From Streptomyces sp. NBC_01016 (GTDB lineage: Bacteria > Actinomycetota > Actinomycetes > Streptomycetales > Streptomycetaceae): a stretch of 64,000 nt of DNA. Positions 25,728-34,701 of the stretch are shown here, piece by piece. How positions within the stretch are numbered: the first letter of the stretch is position 1; each line of letters opens with the position of its first letter. The translations under genes were made by a program, and so were the position numbers. The notes under the pieces were generated by a model. The model worked only from the letters and a program-made list of their open reading frames with translations, made no database searches and was not told where the DNA came from. The DNA lies in contig NZ_JAPEOQ010000002.1 in assembly GCF_026341035.1 (NCBI RefSeq), forward strand, positions 3,534,001 to 3,598,000, given 5' to 3'.

Positions 25728-25784
25728 GGCCGTGGGCCGGCCTCACGCGGCGGAGAGGGCGGCACGTACGTCGCCGACGTGCCG
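25722..25784. terminator. Double hairpin, bidirectional terminator
   Basis: A 10-bp perfect stem (GCGTGAGGCC, 25722-25731, with 25739-25748; 7-nt loop) is followed by an 8-bp stem (25760-25767 with 25777-25784). They lie between convergent genes, and the first stem includes the stop of the DinB-like gene. Consistent with intrinsic termination in both directions. Confidence 0.65.
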
Positions 25785-25799
25785 CACCCTGAACAGCCG

Positions 25800-27182
25800 C
25801 TACGCGAGCTCCGGTTGAGGGTCCGCCGTGCCCGCCTTCGGCAGGGGCGACGGCGGAGGCGGCGGCGTGGCCTGCGCGCTCCACTGTCTCGTCGTCCGTA
25901 CGTAGAGGAGGACCACGGAGCCCGTCAGCACGAGCAGCAGCGGGCCGAACGCCCAGGGGTGTGCGGCCATGTGCGTCGGGAGGTAGCGGTAGGACACGAG
26001 CAGCATCGTGAGGACGGCCGCCCCGTAGCTCGCCATCAGCGTGGCCCGGCGGTCCCAGCCGCGGGAGAAGGCGCGCATCGACGCCTCGATGGACAGGGCG
26101 AAGACCGTCCCGGCGAGCAGGTCCACGCCGTAGTGGTAGCCGAAGCCCAGGGTCGCGGTGAGGGTCCCGACCAGCCAGAAGGTGCCCGCCCAGCGCATGG
26201 CGCGGGAGCCCTCGCGGGTGTGGATGAAGAGCGAGATGGCCCACGCGGTGTGCAGGCTGGGCATGCAGTTGCGCGGGGTGATCTCGTCGAACGGGAAGGG
26301 GTGCGGGGCGCCGATCGCCGGGAGGGTGTTCGGCCAGATGTCGGCCACCGCCCAGTGGCCGCCGTCGTGGCCGAAGGCGTACAGCGGGCCGACGACCGGG
26401 AAGATCATGTAGATGGCCGGTCCGAGGAGGCCGATGGCCAGGAAGGTGCGCACCAAGTGGTGGGCGGGGAAACGGCGTTCCGCCGCCACGTGGCGCAGCT
26501 GGTACAGGCCGACGAGGGCGGCGGCCATGGGGAGTTGACCGTAGACGACGGTGAGGAGGCCGCTGCTGATCGGTGAGGTGGTCTCGACGAGGTGACCGAC
26601 CAGCCACGAGGGGTTGGCGAGGGCGTGATCGGCGGTGGCCACGTACTGATCGAGCACCGTCGGGCGGGTCTTGGACGTGATGAGGAGCCAGGTGTCGCCC
26701 GTCTTGTGGCCGAAGACCAGAAGAAGGCCGAGGCCCGAGCCCTTGAGGAGGACCGATCTCTCCTGGCCGGTGCGGCGGGCGAGGCCGAGGACCGCGACGC
26801 CCAGGATCACCCACAGCGCGCCGTTGCCGAAGTTCATGTCGGCGCCGACGATCAGCCGCACGAGCCAGAACACGATGTCGATGCCGACCGCCGCGCAGGC
26901 CGCGATCAGCCGCTGCCGCCAGGTGAGCACCACCATCGTCAGCGCCAGGCCGCCGTACAGCAGCGGGCCCGAGTGCGGCGCGAAGATCACCTCTTGGGCC
27001 TCTACGGTGATCGGCCCCGGCTGCCCGTAGCGGCGAGCCACGAACTCCAGGGCGATGTGGAAGCCGAGCGTCGCCAGGCCGGCCGCGATCCACAGGAGGG
27101 TGCGCGGTTGCCGCCAGGCGGGCGGCCGGCGCTCGGCGCCGCGCTGGTGCGGCAGGGACAGGGGAGGTGGTGTGGTCTTCAA
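25800..27182 (-). CDS. PAP2-superfamily membrane enzyme (inositolphosphotransferase-like)
   Basis: 460 residues with about 10-11 hydrophobic segments. The phosphatase motifs RNCMPSLHTAWAISLF and GYHYGVDLLAG are the second and third PAP2 motifs, with catalytic His residues. The architecture resembles Aur1/inositolphosphoryl transferases rather than short diacylglycerol-pyrophosphatases. The TTG at 27182 is the only reasonable start in this frame, with little Shine-Dalgarno support, so the N-terminus is uncertain. Upstream lies a 13-bp inverted repeat. It likely acts on a lipid head group in the membrane. Confidence 0.82.
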   Translation of the reverse strand: MKTTPPPLSLPHQRGAERRPPAWRQPRTLLWIAAGLATLGFHIALEFVARRYGQPGPITVEAQEVIFAPHSGPLLYGGLALTMVVLTWRQRLIAACAAVGIDIVFWLVRLIVGADMNFGNGALWVILGVAVLGLARRTGQERSVLLKGSGLGLLLVFGHKTGDTWLLITSKTRPTVLDQYVATADHALANPSWLVGHLVETTSPISSGLLTVVYGQLPMAAALVGLYQLRHVAAERRFPAHHLVRTFLAIGLLGPAIYMIFPVVGPLYAFGHDGGHWAVADIWPNTLPAIGAPHPFPFDEITPRNCMPSLHTAWAISLFIHTREGSRAMRWAGTFWLVGTLTATLGFGYHYGVDLLAGTVFALSIEASMRAFSRGWDRRATLMASYGAAVLTMLLVSYRYLPTHMAAHPWAFGPLLLVLTGSVVLLYVRTTRQWSAQATPPPPPSPLPKAGTADPQPELA

Positions 27183-27217
27183 TTGTCCGACTTGGTGGCT
27201 TGGTTCCGGCTGCGGGC

Positions 27218-27248
27218 AACTGCGACGATCTGGATGATCGTCGCAGTT
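27218..27248. promoter_or_regulatory. 13-bp perfect inverted repeat upstream of the PAP2 gene
   Basis: AACTGCGACGATC, spacer TGGAT, GATCGTCGCAGTT. It lies 36-66 bp before the TTG start of the PAP2 gene. No T-tract follows, so an operator is more likely than a terminator. The binding regulator is unknown. Confidence 0.5.
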
Positions 27249-27331
27249 CGAACATGCTAACGGGGCGCAGGCCGGGTAGGTAGAGGCACGTCCCGGGCCA
27301 GGGCCTGATCGCCTGATCCGAACGACAGGCC

Positions 27332-28045
27332 CTACTCCGCGGGCAGCACCCTCGCCAACGCCCGCAGCACCGGCTCCCGTCGGATGTCGATGTGCGCGTA
27401 GGTGAGCGCCTCGGCGAGACGGGGGCGGCCGTCGCCGATCGCCCGGCAGATCTGGTCGTGCTCGGTGCGGTGCTGCGCGGCGCCGTGCTCGGTGGCCGTG
27501 AGCCGGAACAGCCAGTGCATCAGGCCGAGCGAGCGCTGGAACGAGGACTGGAGCAGCCGGTTGCCCGTCATCGTGATCAGCTCGGCGTGGAAGGCCGTGT
27601 TCGCGGCAGCGATACCGGCCTGGTCCTCGCTCCGGGTCGCCGCGTCGGCCTCGTCCATCACGGCCCGCAGGCCCTCGTGGCCGCCGCCGTCCGCGACGAT
27701 CTCGGCCGCCCGGCGCGCCGCGAACACCTCCAGGCTGAGGCGCAGATCGAAGAGTTCCTTGACGTCCCGGAGGGTCAGGCGGCGCACGCGGGCGCCCCGG
27801 CGCGGCTCCAGCTCGACGAGGCCCTCGGCCGCGAGCCGCATCAACGCCTCGCGGACCGGGACCCGCGAGACACCGAGAGCCTCCGCCAGCTCGCGCTCCC
27901 GCAGCCGCGAGTCGGGCGGGTACGCGCCGGAGTGGATACCGGCCCGGATCAGCTCCTCGGTGCGCTCCACCTGCGAGGCGGTCCCGGCTCCGGTTCCAGC
28001 TCCGGTTCTGGTCCCGGTTCCGGCGCGTTCTGCGGTGAGTGTCAC
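27332..28045 (-). CDS. GntR-family regulator (FadR/FCD subfamily)
   Basis: 237 residues from a GTG at 28045 that overlaps the stop of the amidohydrolase gene (GTGA). After a Gly/Thr repeat region (residues about 8-22) the winged helix reads RLRERELAEALGVSRVPVREALMRLAAEGLVEL. The all-helical FCD ligand domain follows (LFDLRLSLEVFAARRAA, with His ligands in FHAELI and HDQI). It is coupled to the amidohydrolase and lies next to three GGTATACC palindromes (29598-29755), the natural target. Confidence 0.92.
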   Translation of the reverse strand: MTLTAERAGTGTRTGAGTGAGTASQVERTEELIRAGIHSGAYPPDSRLRERELAEALGVSRVPVREALMRLAAEGLVELEPRRGARVRRLTLRDVKELFDLRLSLEVFAARRAAEIVADGGGHEGLRAVMDEADAATRSEDQAGIAAANTAFHAELITMTGNRLLQSSFQRSLGLMHWLFRLTATEHGAAQHRTEHDQICRAIGDGRPRLAEALTYAHIDIRREPVLRALARVLPAE

Positions 28046-29547
28046 GCGGGCGACTCGCTCTCGGGCGCGGCGGAGCCGGGCGCGCGGAACGCGGGGAACG
28101 TCGGCGGGAAGAGCGCCGCCGTGTCCCGGCGCTCGGTGTCGCGTTCGCTGTAGGCCGCGCGCATCTTCTCGAACAAGGCCTGGGCGCTGCGCGCCAGTTG
28201 CGGCAGATCCGTGCCGGGCAGCGCGCCGTCGACCAGGACCGGGTTGCCCGCGACGACCGAGTTCGTGGCCTGCCGGGCCGTGCCGTTGAGCAGGAACGTA
28301 CGGACCGGGTCGTCCATGACACCGTCGCGGATGTCGTCGAGGGAGAACGCGACGAGGTCCGCCTGGGCGCCGACGGCGATCCGGCCCAGGTCCTCGCGGC
28401 CGAGCGCGCGGGCCCCGCCCAGCGTGGCCGCCTTCACGTAGTGCTCGGCGGGCGCGGCGTCCGTGCGCCCCTCGGCGATCTTCGCCAGGTGGACGCCGAC
28501 GTCCATGCCGCGGATCAGGTCCGGCGGGAAGGAGTCCGTGCCCAGGCAGAGGTTGACGCCGGCCTCGCGGTAGGCGCGGAACGAGTGCAGCATCTCGCTG
28601 TAGCGCAGCGACGTCTGCGGGCAGTGGATCACCGAGATGCCGCTCGCGGCGAGCAGCGCCAGGTCGCCGCGGTCCTCGCCGTGGACGGCGGGGTGCCGGT
28701 CGAGCAGCACCGTGTGCGGGATGAGCAGGTTCGGGCCCAACAGGCCGTGCTTGTCGAGGAGTTCGAGCGGCGTCAGGCCGTCGTGCCGGCGCTGGATGAT
28801 CTCGCGTTCGGCCAGGCCCTGGAGCGCGTGCAGCCGGATCAGGGTCCCGCGCTCGCGCGAGATCCGGGCCGTCTCGACGAGCAGCTCCTCGGTGAGCGTC
28901 TCGATGCGGCAGGGGAGCAGGACGCCGGTGAGCAGGGGGTCGTCCAGCTCGTCGAGGTGGTCCAGGAAGCGGACGGCGTCGCGCAGTCCAGTGCGGCCCT
29001 CCTCCTCGTCGAAGGCCACATCGCGGGTGCCGTCCGGCAGGACGACGTTGACCCCGGAGCGGTAGGCCGGGCCGAGGTAGCCGCGCAGGCCGATGCGGCG
29101 CGCGGTCTCCGCCATGTCGACCAGTTCTTCGTAGGGCTCCGCCCAGCGGCTGTGCACCTCGGAGGCGATCGGCATGAAGGTGGTGATGCCGTGCAGGGCG
29201 AGCTGGGCGAGCGCGTACTCGCGGATGGTGGCCCGCTCCTGCGGGGTGAACACGTCGTGGCGGCGGTGGGTGAAGTAGTCGAGGGACCACTGCAGTCCCT
29301 TGCCCCGCTCGGGCCCGGCCCAGGAGTCGAGGACGAGGTGGTCGACGTCGGTGAGCGCGTCGAGGTCGATGAGGCCCGGCATGACCAGGGACTGGCCCAG
29401 GTCGCGCTCCTCGTCGACCTCGCCCTCGTACCGCGGTCCGACGTAGATCACGGTGTCGTCCTGCCACACCACCTCGCCGTCCCGCAGCAGCGCGTGGCCG
29501 CCGTCCTGGTGGGCGAGGACGTGTCGGGCGCGCCAGCGGGTGCGCAT
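28042..29547 (-). CDS. Amidohydrolase (TRZ/ATZ-like) lacking the strand-1 HxH motif
   Basis: 501 residues, amidohydrolase superfamily. Later metal/active-site motifs are present: IRLHALQG, LLIPHTVLLD and LCLGTDSFPPD. The strand-1 motif normally HxH reads VMPGLIDLDALTDVDH, with Asp-Ala in place of the His pair. ATNSVVAGNPVLVDG is a typical C-terminal beta-sandwich end. GGAGGCACTT precedes the ATG. It is coupled to the GntR gene and divergent from a peptide-type ABC operon ending in a second amidohydrolase. Relatives are deaminases or chlorohydrolases of ring compounds. The substrate is unknown, and metal binding must differ from AtzB-type enzymes. Confidence 0.83.
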   Translation of the reverse strand: MRTRWRARHVLAHQDGGHALLRDGEVVWQDDTVIYVGPRYEGEVDEERDLGQSLVMPGLIDLDALTDVDHLVLDSWAGPERGKGLQWSLDYFTHRRHDVFTPQERATIREYALAQLALHGITTFMPIASEVHSRWAEPYEELVDMAETARRIGLRGYLGPAYRSGVNVVLPDGTRDVAFDEEEGRTGLRDAVRFLDHLDELDDPLLTGVLLPCRIETLTEELLVETARISRERGTLIRLHALQGLAEREIIQRRHDGLTPLELLDKHGLLGPNLLIPHTVLLDRHPAVHGEDRGDLALLAASGISVIHCPQTSLRYSEMLHSFRAYREAGVNLCLGTDSFPPDLIRGMDVGVHLAKIAEGRTDAAPAEHYVKAATLGGARALGREDLGRIAVGAQADLVAFSLDDIRDGVMDDPVRTFLLNGTARQATNSVVAGNPVLVDGALPGTDLPQLARSAQALFEKMRAAYSERDTERRDTAALFPPTFPAFRAPGSAAPESESPA

Positions 29548-29597
29548 AAGTGCCTCCTGGGGTGGGGGTGTTGCGGACGTGGGTGATCGTACGGGTT

Positions 29598-29755
29598 GGT
29601 ATACCGGGTGGGGAAGGCGGTCCTCGCGGAAGTGTCATCCGGGTGTCGGAGGGGCGTGGATGGCCGCCGAAATGTCCCGTGGTGCGGCTTAGTTCGGGCG
29701 GTCGGTATACCAAGATGCGGTTACCCCTATCGCCGCCCGGTGGAGTTGGTATACC
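29598..29755. promoter_or_regulatory. Three GGTATACC operators between divergent operons
   Basis: GGTATACC occurs at 29598-29605, 29704-29711 and 29748-29755. All three fit TTGGTATACCG(N), the middle one in reverse orientation. Centre spacings of 106 and 44 bp are close to whole helical turns. The sequence matches the palindromes typical of FadR-type GntR regulators, so the GntR protein at 27332-28045 probably binds here and controls both operons, perhaps with looping. Confidence 0.7.
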
Positions 29756-29797
29756 GTCCCGCCAACCTTCCCCCTTGCGCCGAATGGATCACGCGAC

Positions 29798-30850
29798 GTG
29801 ACGGATTCCCCAGTGCTGCCCGCTCGGTCGCCCTCCGGCGCCGACGGTGAAGCCGCGCCCAACTCACCCTCGGTGACGCCGATTTCGGCACCGCCTGTCG
29901 TTGCCGCCCGCTCCCTCATCGGCACCGCCTGGCTGCGCATCCGCCGCAGTCGGATCGCTCTCGCCGCGCTCGCCGTGGTGATCCTCATGATCCTTTTCGC
30001 GGTGCTCGCCCCGCTGCTCACCGCGATCGAGGGCCAGAACGCGTACACCACGAGCACCAGCCCGGACGTCCTGGACGACTACGGCACACCGGGCCTGCCG
30101 CTGCCCTACTACCGCTACCCCTCCGGCGACCACTGGCTCGGACTCGAACCGGGCCTCGGCCGCGACATCTTCGCGCGCATGGCACACGGAGCCCAGGTCT
30201 CCCTGATCATCGCGCTGCTCGCGACCGTCGTCTCCGTCGTCCTCGGCACCGTCCTCGGCGCCGCGGCCGGCTACTTCGGCGGCAAGGTCGACATGGTGAT
30301 CAGCCGGGTCATGGACCTCTTCCTTGCCTTCCCGCACCTGCTGCTCGTGCTCTCCCTGACGCCGATCCTGCAGTCCCGGCTCGGTGACACGGCGCTGGGC
30401 GACGGGAGCCTGCTGCCGATCGCCTCGCTCGTGATCATCCTCGGCTTCTTCGGCTGGGCCTATCTCGCCCGCGTCGTACGCGGACAGGTGCTGTCCATCA
30501 GGGAGCAGGAGTTCGTCGAGGCCGCCCGCGCCTACGGCGCCTCGCACCGCTCGATCATCCTCAAGCAGATCGTGCCCAACGTGATGGGCGTCGTCCTCGT
30601 CTACGCCACGATGATGATCCCCACCAACATCACGGCCGAGGCCGCGCTCTCGTTCCTCGGCGTCGGCGTCAAGGACCCCACCCCGTCCTGGGGCCAGATG
30701 CTCAACGCCGCCCAGCAGGGCAACTGGTACCTCACCGACCCCTGGTTCCTCGCCGTACCGGCCGGCGCCCTGGTGATCACGGTGCTCGCCTTCAACCTGC
30801 TCGGCGACGCCGTCCGCGACGCCCTCGACCCCAAGTCCTCCCGTGGCTGA
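29798..30850 (+). CDS. Oligopeptide-type ABC transporter permease (DppC/OppC-like)
   Basis: 350 residues. The hydrophobic N-terminal helix is at about residues 50-72. The permease core carries the EAA loop EFVEAARAYGASHRSIILKQIVPN and ALSFLGVGVKDPTPSWGQML, both diagnostic of DppC. It starts at a GTG with little Shine-Dalgarno sequence. It is the first gene of the plus operon (permease, binding protein, permease, two ATPases, amidohydrolase), an unusual order because the binding protein is normally first. Confidence 0.93.
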   Translation: MTDSPVLPARSPSGADGEAAPNSPSVTPISAPPVVAARSLIGTAWLRIRRSRIALAALAVVILMILFAVLAPLLTAIEGQNAYTTSTSPDVLDDYGTPGLPLPYYRYPSGDHWLGLEPGLGRDIFARMAHGAQVSLIIALLATVVSVVLGTVLGAAAGYFGGKVDMVISRVMDLFLAFPHLLLVLSLTPILQSRLGDTALGDGSLLPIASLVIILGFFGWAYLARVVRGQVLSIREQEFVEAARAYGASHRSIILKQIVPNVMGVVLVYATMMIPTNITAEAALSFLGVGVKDPTPSWGQMLNAAQQGNWYLTDPWFLAVPAGALVITVLAFNLLGDAVRDALDPKSSRG

Positions 30851-30892
30851 CCGCGTTCGCGTTCGGACAAGCCAGGAACAACAGGAGCAGCA

Positions 30893-32635
30893 GTGAATCG
30901 ACGCACCGTGGCGGCTCTCGCCCTGACGGTGACCGCCGGGATGGCTCTCACCGCCTGCGGCGGCGCCAAGCCCGCGCCGGGCTCGGGCTCCCGCGCCCCC
31001 GCCGACGCCTTCGACCCGGTCAAGGTCGGTGACGGAGACACCACCAAGGGCGGCAACGTCAACGTCCTGATGTCCACCGACTTCCAGACCCTCGACCCCG
31101 GCAACAGCAACTACGTCCAGACCGCCAACGTGGGCCAGCTCTACTACCGCACGCTCACCATGGCGAAGGAGGAGGCCGGCAAGCCACCGAAGGTCGTCCC
31201 CGACCTCGCCACCGACCTCGGCAAGGTCTCCAAGGACGGGCTGACCTGGACCTACACCCTGAAGAAGGGGCTGAAGTTCGAGGACGGCAGGCCCATCACG
31301 GCCAAGGACGTGAAGTACGGCGTCGAGCGCACCTACGCCCGCGACGTCTACACCCAGGCGCCGCAGGAACTGAACGCCGCCCTCTCCGACGACGGCTACA
31401 AGGGCCCTTACGCCAAGGGGGCGGCCGGGGACTTCAAGGGCATCGAAACACCCGACGACCGCACCGTCGTCTTCAAGCTGAAGCAGCCGTTCGCCGAGTT
31501 CCCCGCCCTGGTCTCCCGCTCCAACACCGCACCGGTGCCGCGCGCCAAGGACACCAAGCTCGACTACACCAACCACCCGGTGTCCACGGGCCCGTACAAG
31601 ATCGAGTCGTACCAGCGCGGGCGCGCCATGAAGCTCGTCCGCAACAAGCACTGGGACCCGGCCACCGACCCGAACCGCAGCGCCCTGCCTCAGACGTTCA
31701 CCTTCAGCCTCTCCACCGCGCAGTCCACCATCAGCCAGCAGCTCCTCGCGGACTCCGATCCCACGGCCATCACCCTCGACAGCGCGGGCGGGCTCCAGGC
31801 GTCGGACGCGGCCAAGCTCGACCAGCCGAGCATCGCCCGGCGCACCGCCTCTGGGATCATCGGCTGCACCGACGTCCTCGACTTCAACACCGAGACCATC
31901 AAGGACCCGGTCGTCCGCAAGGCCCTCGCGCTCGCCATCGACCGCAAGGCCATCCAGCTCCAGTACGGCGGCGCCCGCTTCGGCAAGCTCACCCAGTCGT
32001 ACATCAACCCCCAACAGCGCGGCTACGTAAAGCAGCACACCGACCTCGACCCGACGGGCCAGCCCAAGCTGGACGAGGCGAAGAAGCTGCTCAAGGGGCG
32101 CTCGTACCCGAAGAAGCTCGTCTACGGCTACGCGGACGCGACACCCCGCTTCAAGAACATGGGCACCTCGCTCCAGGAGAACCTCAGGCAGCTCGGCATC
32201 GACCTCGAACTGCGCCCCATCCCCGCCGCGAACTACTTCACCACCCTCGCGGGCAAGGCGATGCCGGACCTCGCCCGCAGCGGCTGGTGCGGCGGCGCCG
32301 ACAGCGGCTCGGTGCGCACCACCATCGACCCCAACCTGGGCCCGAGCGTCGACGGCAAGACCTTCGGCTTCTCCAACATCCCCCGCTACCACGACCCGGA
32401 GATCTCCAAGGCCATGTACGCGCTGCGCGGTGAGAACGGTACGAGCGAGGAGCTGGGCCGCAAGTGGTCGACGCTCTTCGACCGCGCCATGCAGGACTAT
32501 CCGCTCGTCCCGCTGATCAGGAACGTGACGCGCAGCGTCGTCGGCTCCGACATCCGGGGTGCGCAGGTCGGCTACTTCTTCGGAGGCATCGACCTGTCGA
32601 CCGTCTCCGTCGCGTCCGGCCCGGGAAAGGGGTGA
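30893..32635 (+). CDS. ABC transporter substrate-binding lipoprotein (SBP_bac_5)
   Basis: 580 residues. A lipoprotein signal ends at ALTACGG, with Cys22 lipidated. The mature part has the family-5 pattern (NVNVLMSTDFQTLDPG, TYTLKKGLKFEDGRPITAKD VKYG split here by spacing, and FNTETIKDPVVRKALALAID). ACAGGAGCAGC precedes the ATG. It captures a peptide-like or other polar solute outside the cell for the flanking permeases. Given the two amidohydrolases it may bind a cyclic amide or ureido compound, which is inference. Confidence 0.93.
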   Translation: MNRRTVAALALTVTAGMALTACGGAKPAPGSGSRAPADAFDPVKVGDGDTTKGGNVNVLMSTDFQTLDPGNSNYVQTANVGQLYYRTLTMAKEEAGKPPKVVPDLATDLGKVSKDGLTWTYTLKKGLKFEDGRPITAKDVKYGVERTYARDVYTQAPQELNAALSDDGYKGPYAKGAAGDFKGIETPDDRTVVFKLKQPFAEFPALVSRSNTAPVPRAKDTKLDYTNHPVSTGPYKIESYQRGRAMKLVRNKHWDPATDPNRSALPQTFTFSLSTAQSTISQQLLADSDPTAITLDSAGGLQASDAAKLDQPSIARRTASGIIGCTDVLDFNTETIKDPVVRKALALAIDRKAIQLQYGGARFGKLTQSYINPQQRGYVKQHTDLDPTGQPKLDEAKKLLKGRSYPKKLVYGYADATPRFKNMGTSLQENLRQLGIDLELRPIPAANYFTTLAGKAMPDLARSGWCGGADSGSVRTTIDPNLGPSVDGKTFGFSNIPRYHDPEISKAMYALRGENGTSEELGRKWSTLFDRAMQDYPLVPLIRNVTRSVVGSDIRGAQVGYFFGGIDLSTVSVASGPGKG

Positions 32636-32641
32636 CCTGAG

Positions 32642-33643
32642 ATGCTCGCCTTCCTGACGCGGCGCCTGGGCGCCACCGTCGTTCTGCTGATCGTCATCAG
32701 CTTCGTCACCTTCACCCTTTTCCAGTTCGGGCCCGCCGACCCGGCGGCCGCCGCGTGCGGCCAGGAGTGCACCCCCGAACGCGTCGCCGAGGCGCGGGTC
32801 GCCCTCGGCATGGACAAGCCGTTCCTCACCCAGTACGTGAACTACATGTCGGGCCTGTTCCACGGCCGGATGATCGGCGCGCCCGGCGCCGAGACGCTCT
32901 GCCAGTGGCCCTGCCTCGGAAAGTCCTTCCAGACGAACGAGGACGTCGCCGCCGTCCTGGAGCGCGCACTGCCGTACACGGTGTCGGTCGCCGTCGGCGC
33001 CATCGTGCTGTGGACCGTCGCCGGAGTCACCCTCGGCACGCTCGCCGCGCTGCGCAAGAACAAGCTCACCGACAAGCTGATCGTCGGCGCCGCGTCCATC
33101 GGGGTCTCGCTGCCGATCCCCGTCACCGGACTGCTCCTGCTGCTCGTCTTCGTGTCGACCTTCGACGTGCTGCCGTTCACCACCAACGCCATCACCTCAC
33201 CGTTCGGCCCGGCCGGCTTCGACGGCTGGTTCCTCAACTACCTGCTGCCGTGGGTCGCGTTGGCGGTGCTGTTCAGCGCCCAGTACATCCGCGTCACCCG
33301 CAGTTCCATGCTGGAGACCTTCGGCGAGGACTTCATGCGCACCGCCCGCTCCAAGGGCCTGTCGAAGGCGGCCATGGTCGTGCGGCACGGCGCCCGCGCC
33401 GGACTGACCCCGGTCGTCACCATGCTGGGCCTCGACATCGGGCTGCTGCTCGGCGGCGCCGTGCTCACGGAGCAGATCTTCTCCGTGCCCGGCGTCGGCT
33501 TCACCGCCGTCCGCGCCGCGCAGGCCGGCGATCTGCCCGTGACCATGGCGATCACGCTGCTCGCCGCCTTCTTCATCATCGTCGCCAATGTCGTCGTCGA
33601 CGCCTTCTACGCCGTCATCGACCCGCGAGTGAGGGCCGCCTGA
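32642..33643 (+). CDS. Oligopeptide-type ABC transporter permease (DppB/OppB-like)
   Basis: 333 residues, six predicted helices. The family-typical start is FLTRRLGATVVLLIVISFVTF, followed by a long extracytoplasmic loop with two Cys pairs (AACGQEC and LCQWPC). The EAA loop is DFMRTARSKGLSKAAMVVRHGARAG split across the cytoplasmic turn. The stop overlaps the next start by one base (TGATG). It pairs with the DppC-like permease. Confidence 0.93.
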   Translation: MLAFLTRRLGATVVLLIVISFVTFTLFQFGPADPAAAACGQECTPERVAEARVALGMDKPFLTQYVNYMSGLFHGRMIGAPGAETLCQWPCLGKSFQTNEDVAAVLERALPYTVSVAVGAIVLWTVAGVTLGTLAALRKNKLTDKLIVGAASIGVSLPIPVTGLLLLLVFVSTFDVLPFTTNAITSPFGPAGFDGWFLNYLLPWVALAVLFSAQYIRVTRSSMLETFGEDFMRTARSKGLSKAAMVVRHGARAGLTPVVTMLGLDIGLLLGGAVLTEQIFSVPGVGFTAVRAAQAGDLPVTMAITLLAAFFIIVANVVVDAFYAVIDPRVRAA

Positions 33644-34701
33644 TGACCACTTCTTCCTCCGGTTCTTCTTCCGGTTCTTCCTCGGGCTCTTCCTCGGGCG
33701 AACCGCTGCTGCAGATCAGGGATCTGCACGTCGCGTTCCCCACCGACGACGGGCTCGTGCACGCCGTCAACGGCATGGACCTCAGCCTCGCCAAGGGCGA
33801 GACCGTCGGCCTCGTCGGCGAGTCAGGATCCGGCAAGACCGTCACGAGCCAGGCCCTGATGGGCCTGCTCAAGGAGACCCGCGCCCGGGTCGGCGGCGAG
33901 ATCGTGCTCGACGGCACCGACCTCAACACGCTGTCCGAGCAGCGGATGCGGGCCTGGCGCGGCAAGAAGATCGCCATGATCTTCCAGGACCCGCTCTCCG
34001 CGATGCACCCCTTCCACGCGGTCGGCGACCAGATCGCCGAGGCGTACCGGGTCCACAACAAGGTGTCGAAGCGGGCCGCGCTCACGGTCGCCGTGGACAT
34101 GCTGGGCCGCGTCGGCATCCCCGACCCGAAGCGACGGGCCCGCGCGTACCCGCACGAGTTCTCCGGCGGCATGCGCCAGCGCGCGATGATCGCCATGGCT
34201 CTCGTCTGCGAGCCCGAACTCCTCATCGCCGACGAACCGACCACCGCCCTCGACGTCACCGTCCAGGCGCAGATCCTCGACCTGCTCGGCGAACTCCAGC
34301 AGGAGACCGGCACCGCCATCGTCATGGTCACCCATGACCTCGGTGTCGTCGCCGAGGTCTGCGACCATGTCGCCGTGATGTACGGCGGGCAGTGCGTGGA
34401 GCGGGGGAGCGTGCGCGAACTGTTCCGCGACCCGCGCCACCCGTACACGCAGGGCCTGCTCGCCTCCATGCCGACACTCGGCGACGACGGCGAGCGGCTG
34501 CGCCCCATCCCCGGGTTCCCGCCGTCGCTCACCGCGCTGCCCACCGGGTGTCTCTTCGCGGACCGCTGCCCGCAGACCCACCTCGTGCCGGGCGACCTGT
34601 GCCGCAGCGAGCGTCCCGTGTTCCTCGCGAGCACCGGCGCCGATCACCCCTCCCGGTGCCACCAGGAGAACCTCGCCACCGCCGAGGAGGCCGCGCGATG
34701 A
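33643..34701 (+). CDS. Oligopeptide-type ABC transporter ATP-binding protein (DppD-like)
   Basis: 352 residues. The first 19 residues are a Ser/Gly repeat encoded by near-identical short DNA repeats. Walker A is GESGSGKT, the signature FSGGMRQRAMIAMAL, and Walker B LLIADEPTTALD. The oligopeptide-type C-terminal Cys cluster (CLFADRCP...C...C) could bind a 4Fe-4S cluster. Its stop overlaps the next ATPase gene by 4 bp. Confidence 0.94.
   Translation: MTTSSSGSSSGSSSGSSSGEPLLQIRDLHVAFPTDDGLVHAVNGMDLSLAKGETVGLVGESGSGKTVTSQALMGLLKETRARVGGEIVLDGTDLNTLSEQRMRAWRGKKIAMIFQDPLSAMHPFHAVGDQIAEAYRVHNKVSKRAALTVAVDMLGRVGIPDPKRRARAYPHEFSGGMRQRAMIAMALVCEPELLIADEPTTALDVTVQAQILDLLGELQQETGTAIVMVTHDLGVVAEVCDHVAVMYGGQCVERGSVRELFRDPRHPYTQGLLASMPTLGDDGERLRPIPGFPPSLTALPTGCLFADRCPQTHLVPGDLCRSERPVFLASTGADHPSRCHQENLATAEEAAR

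Noticed and set aside
29864..32863. A 999-codon reverse open frame opposite the ABC permease and binding protein genes
   Set aside because: Antisense of clear transporter genes, composition typical of a shadow frame, and no ribosome-binding site or domain.
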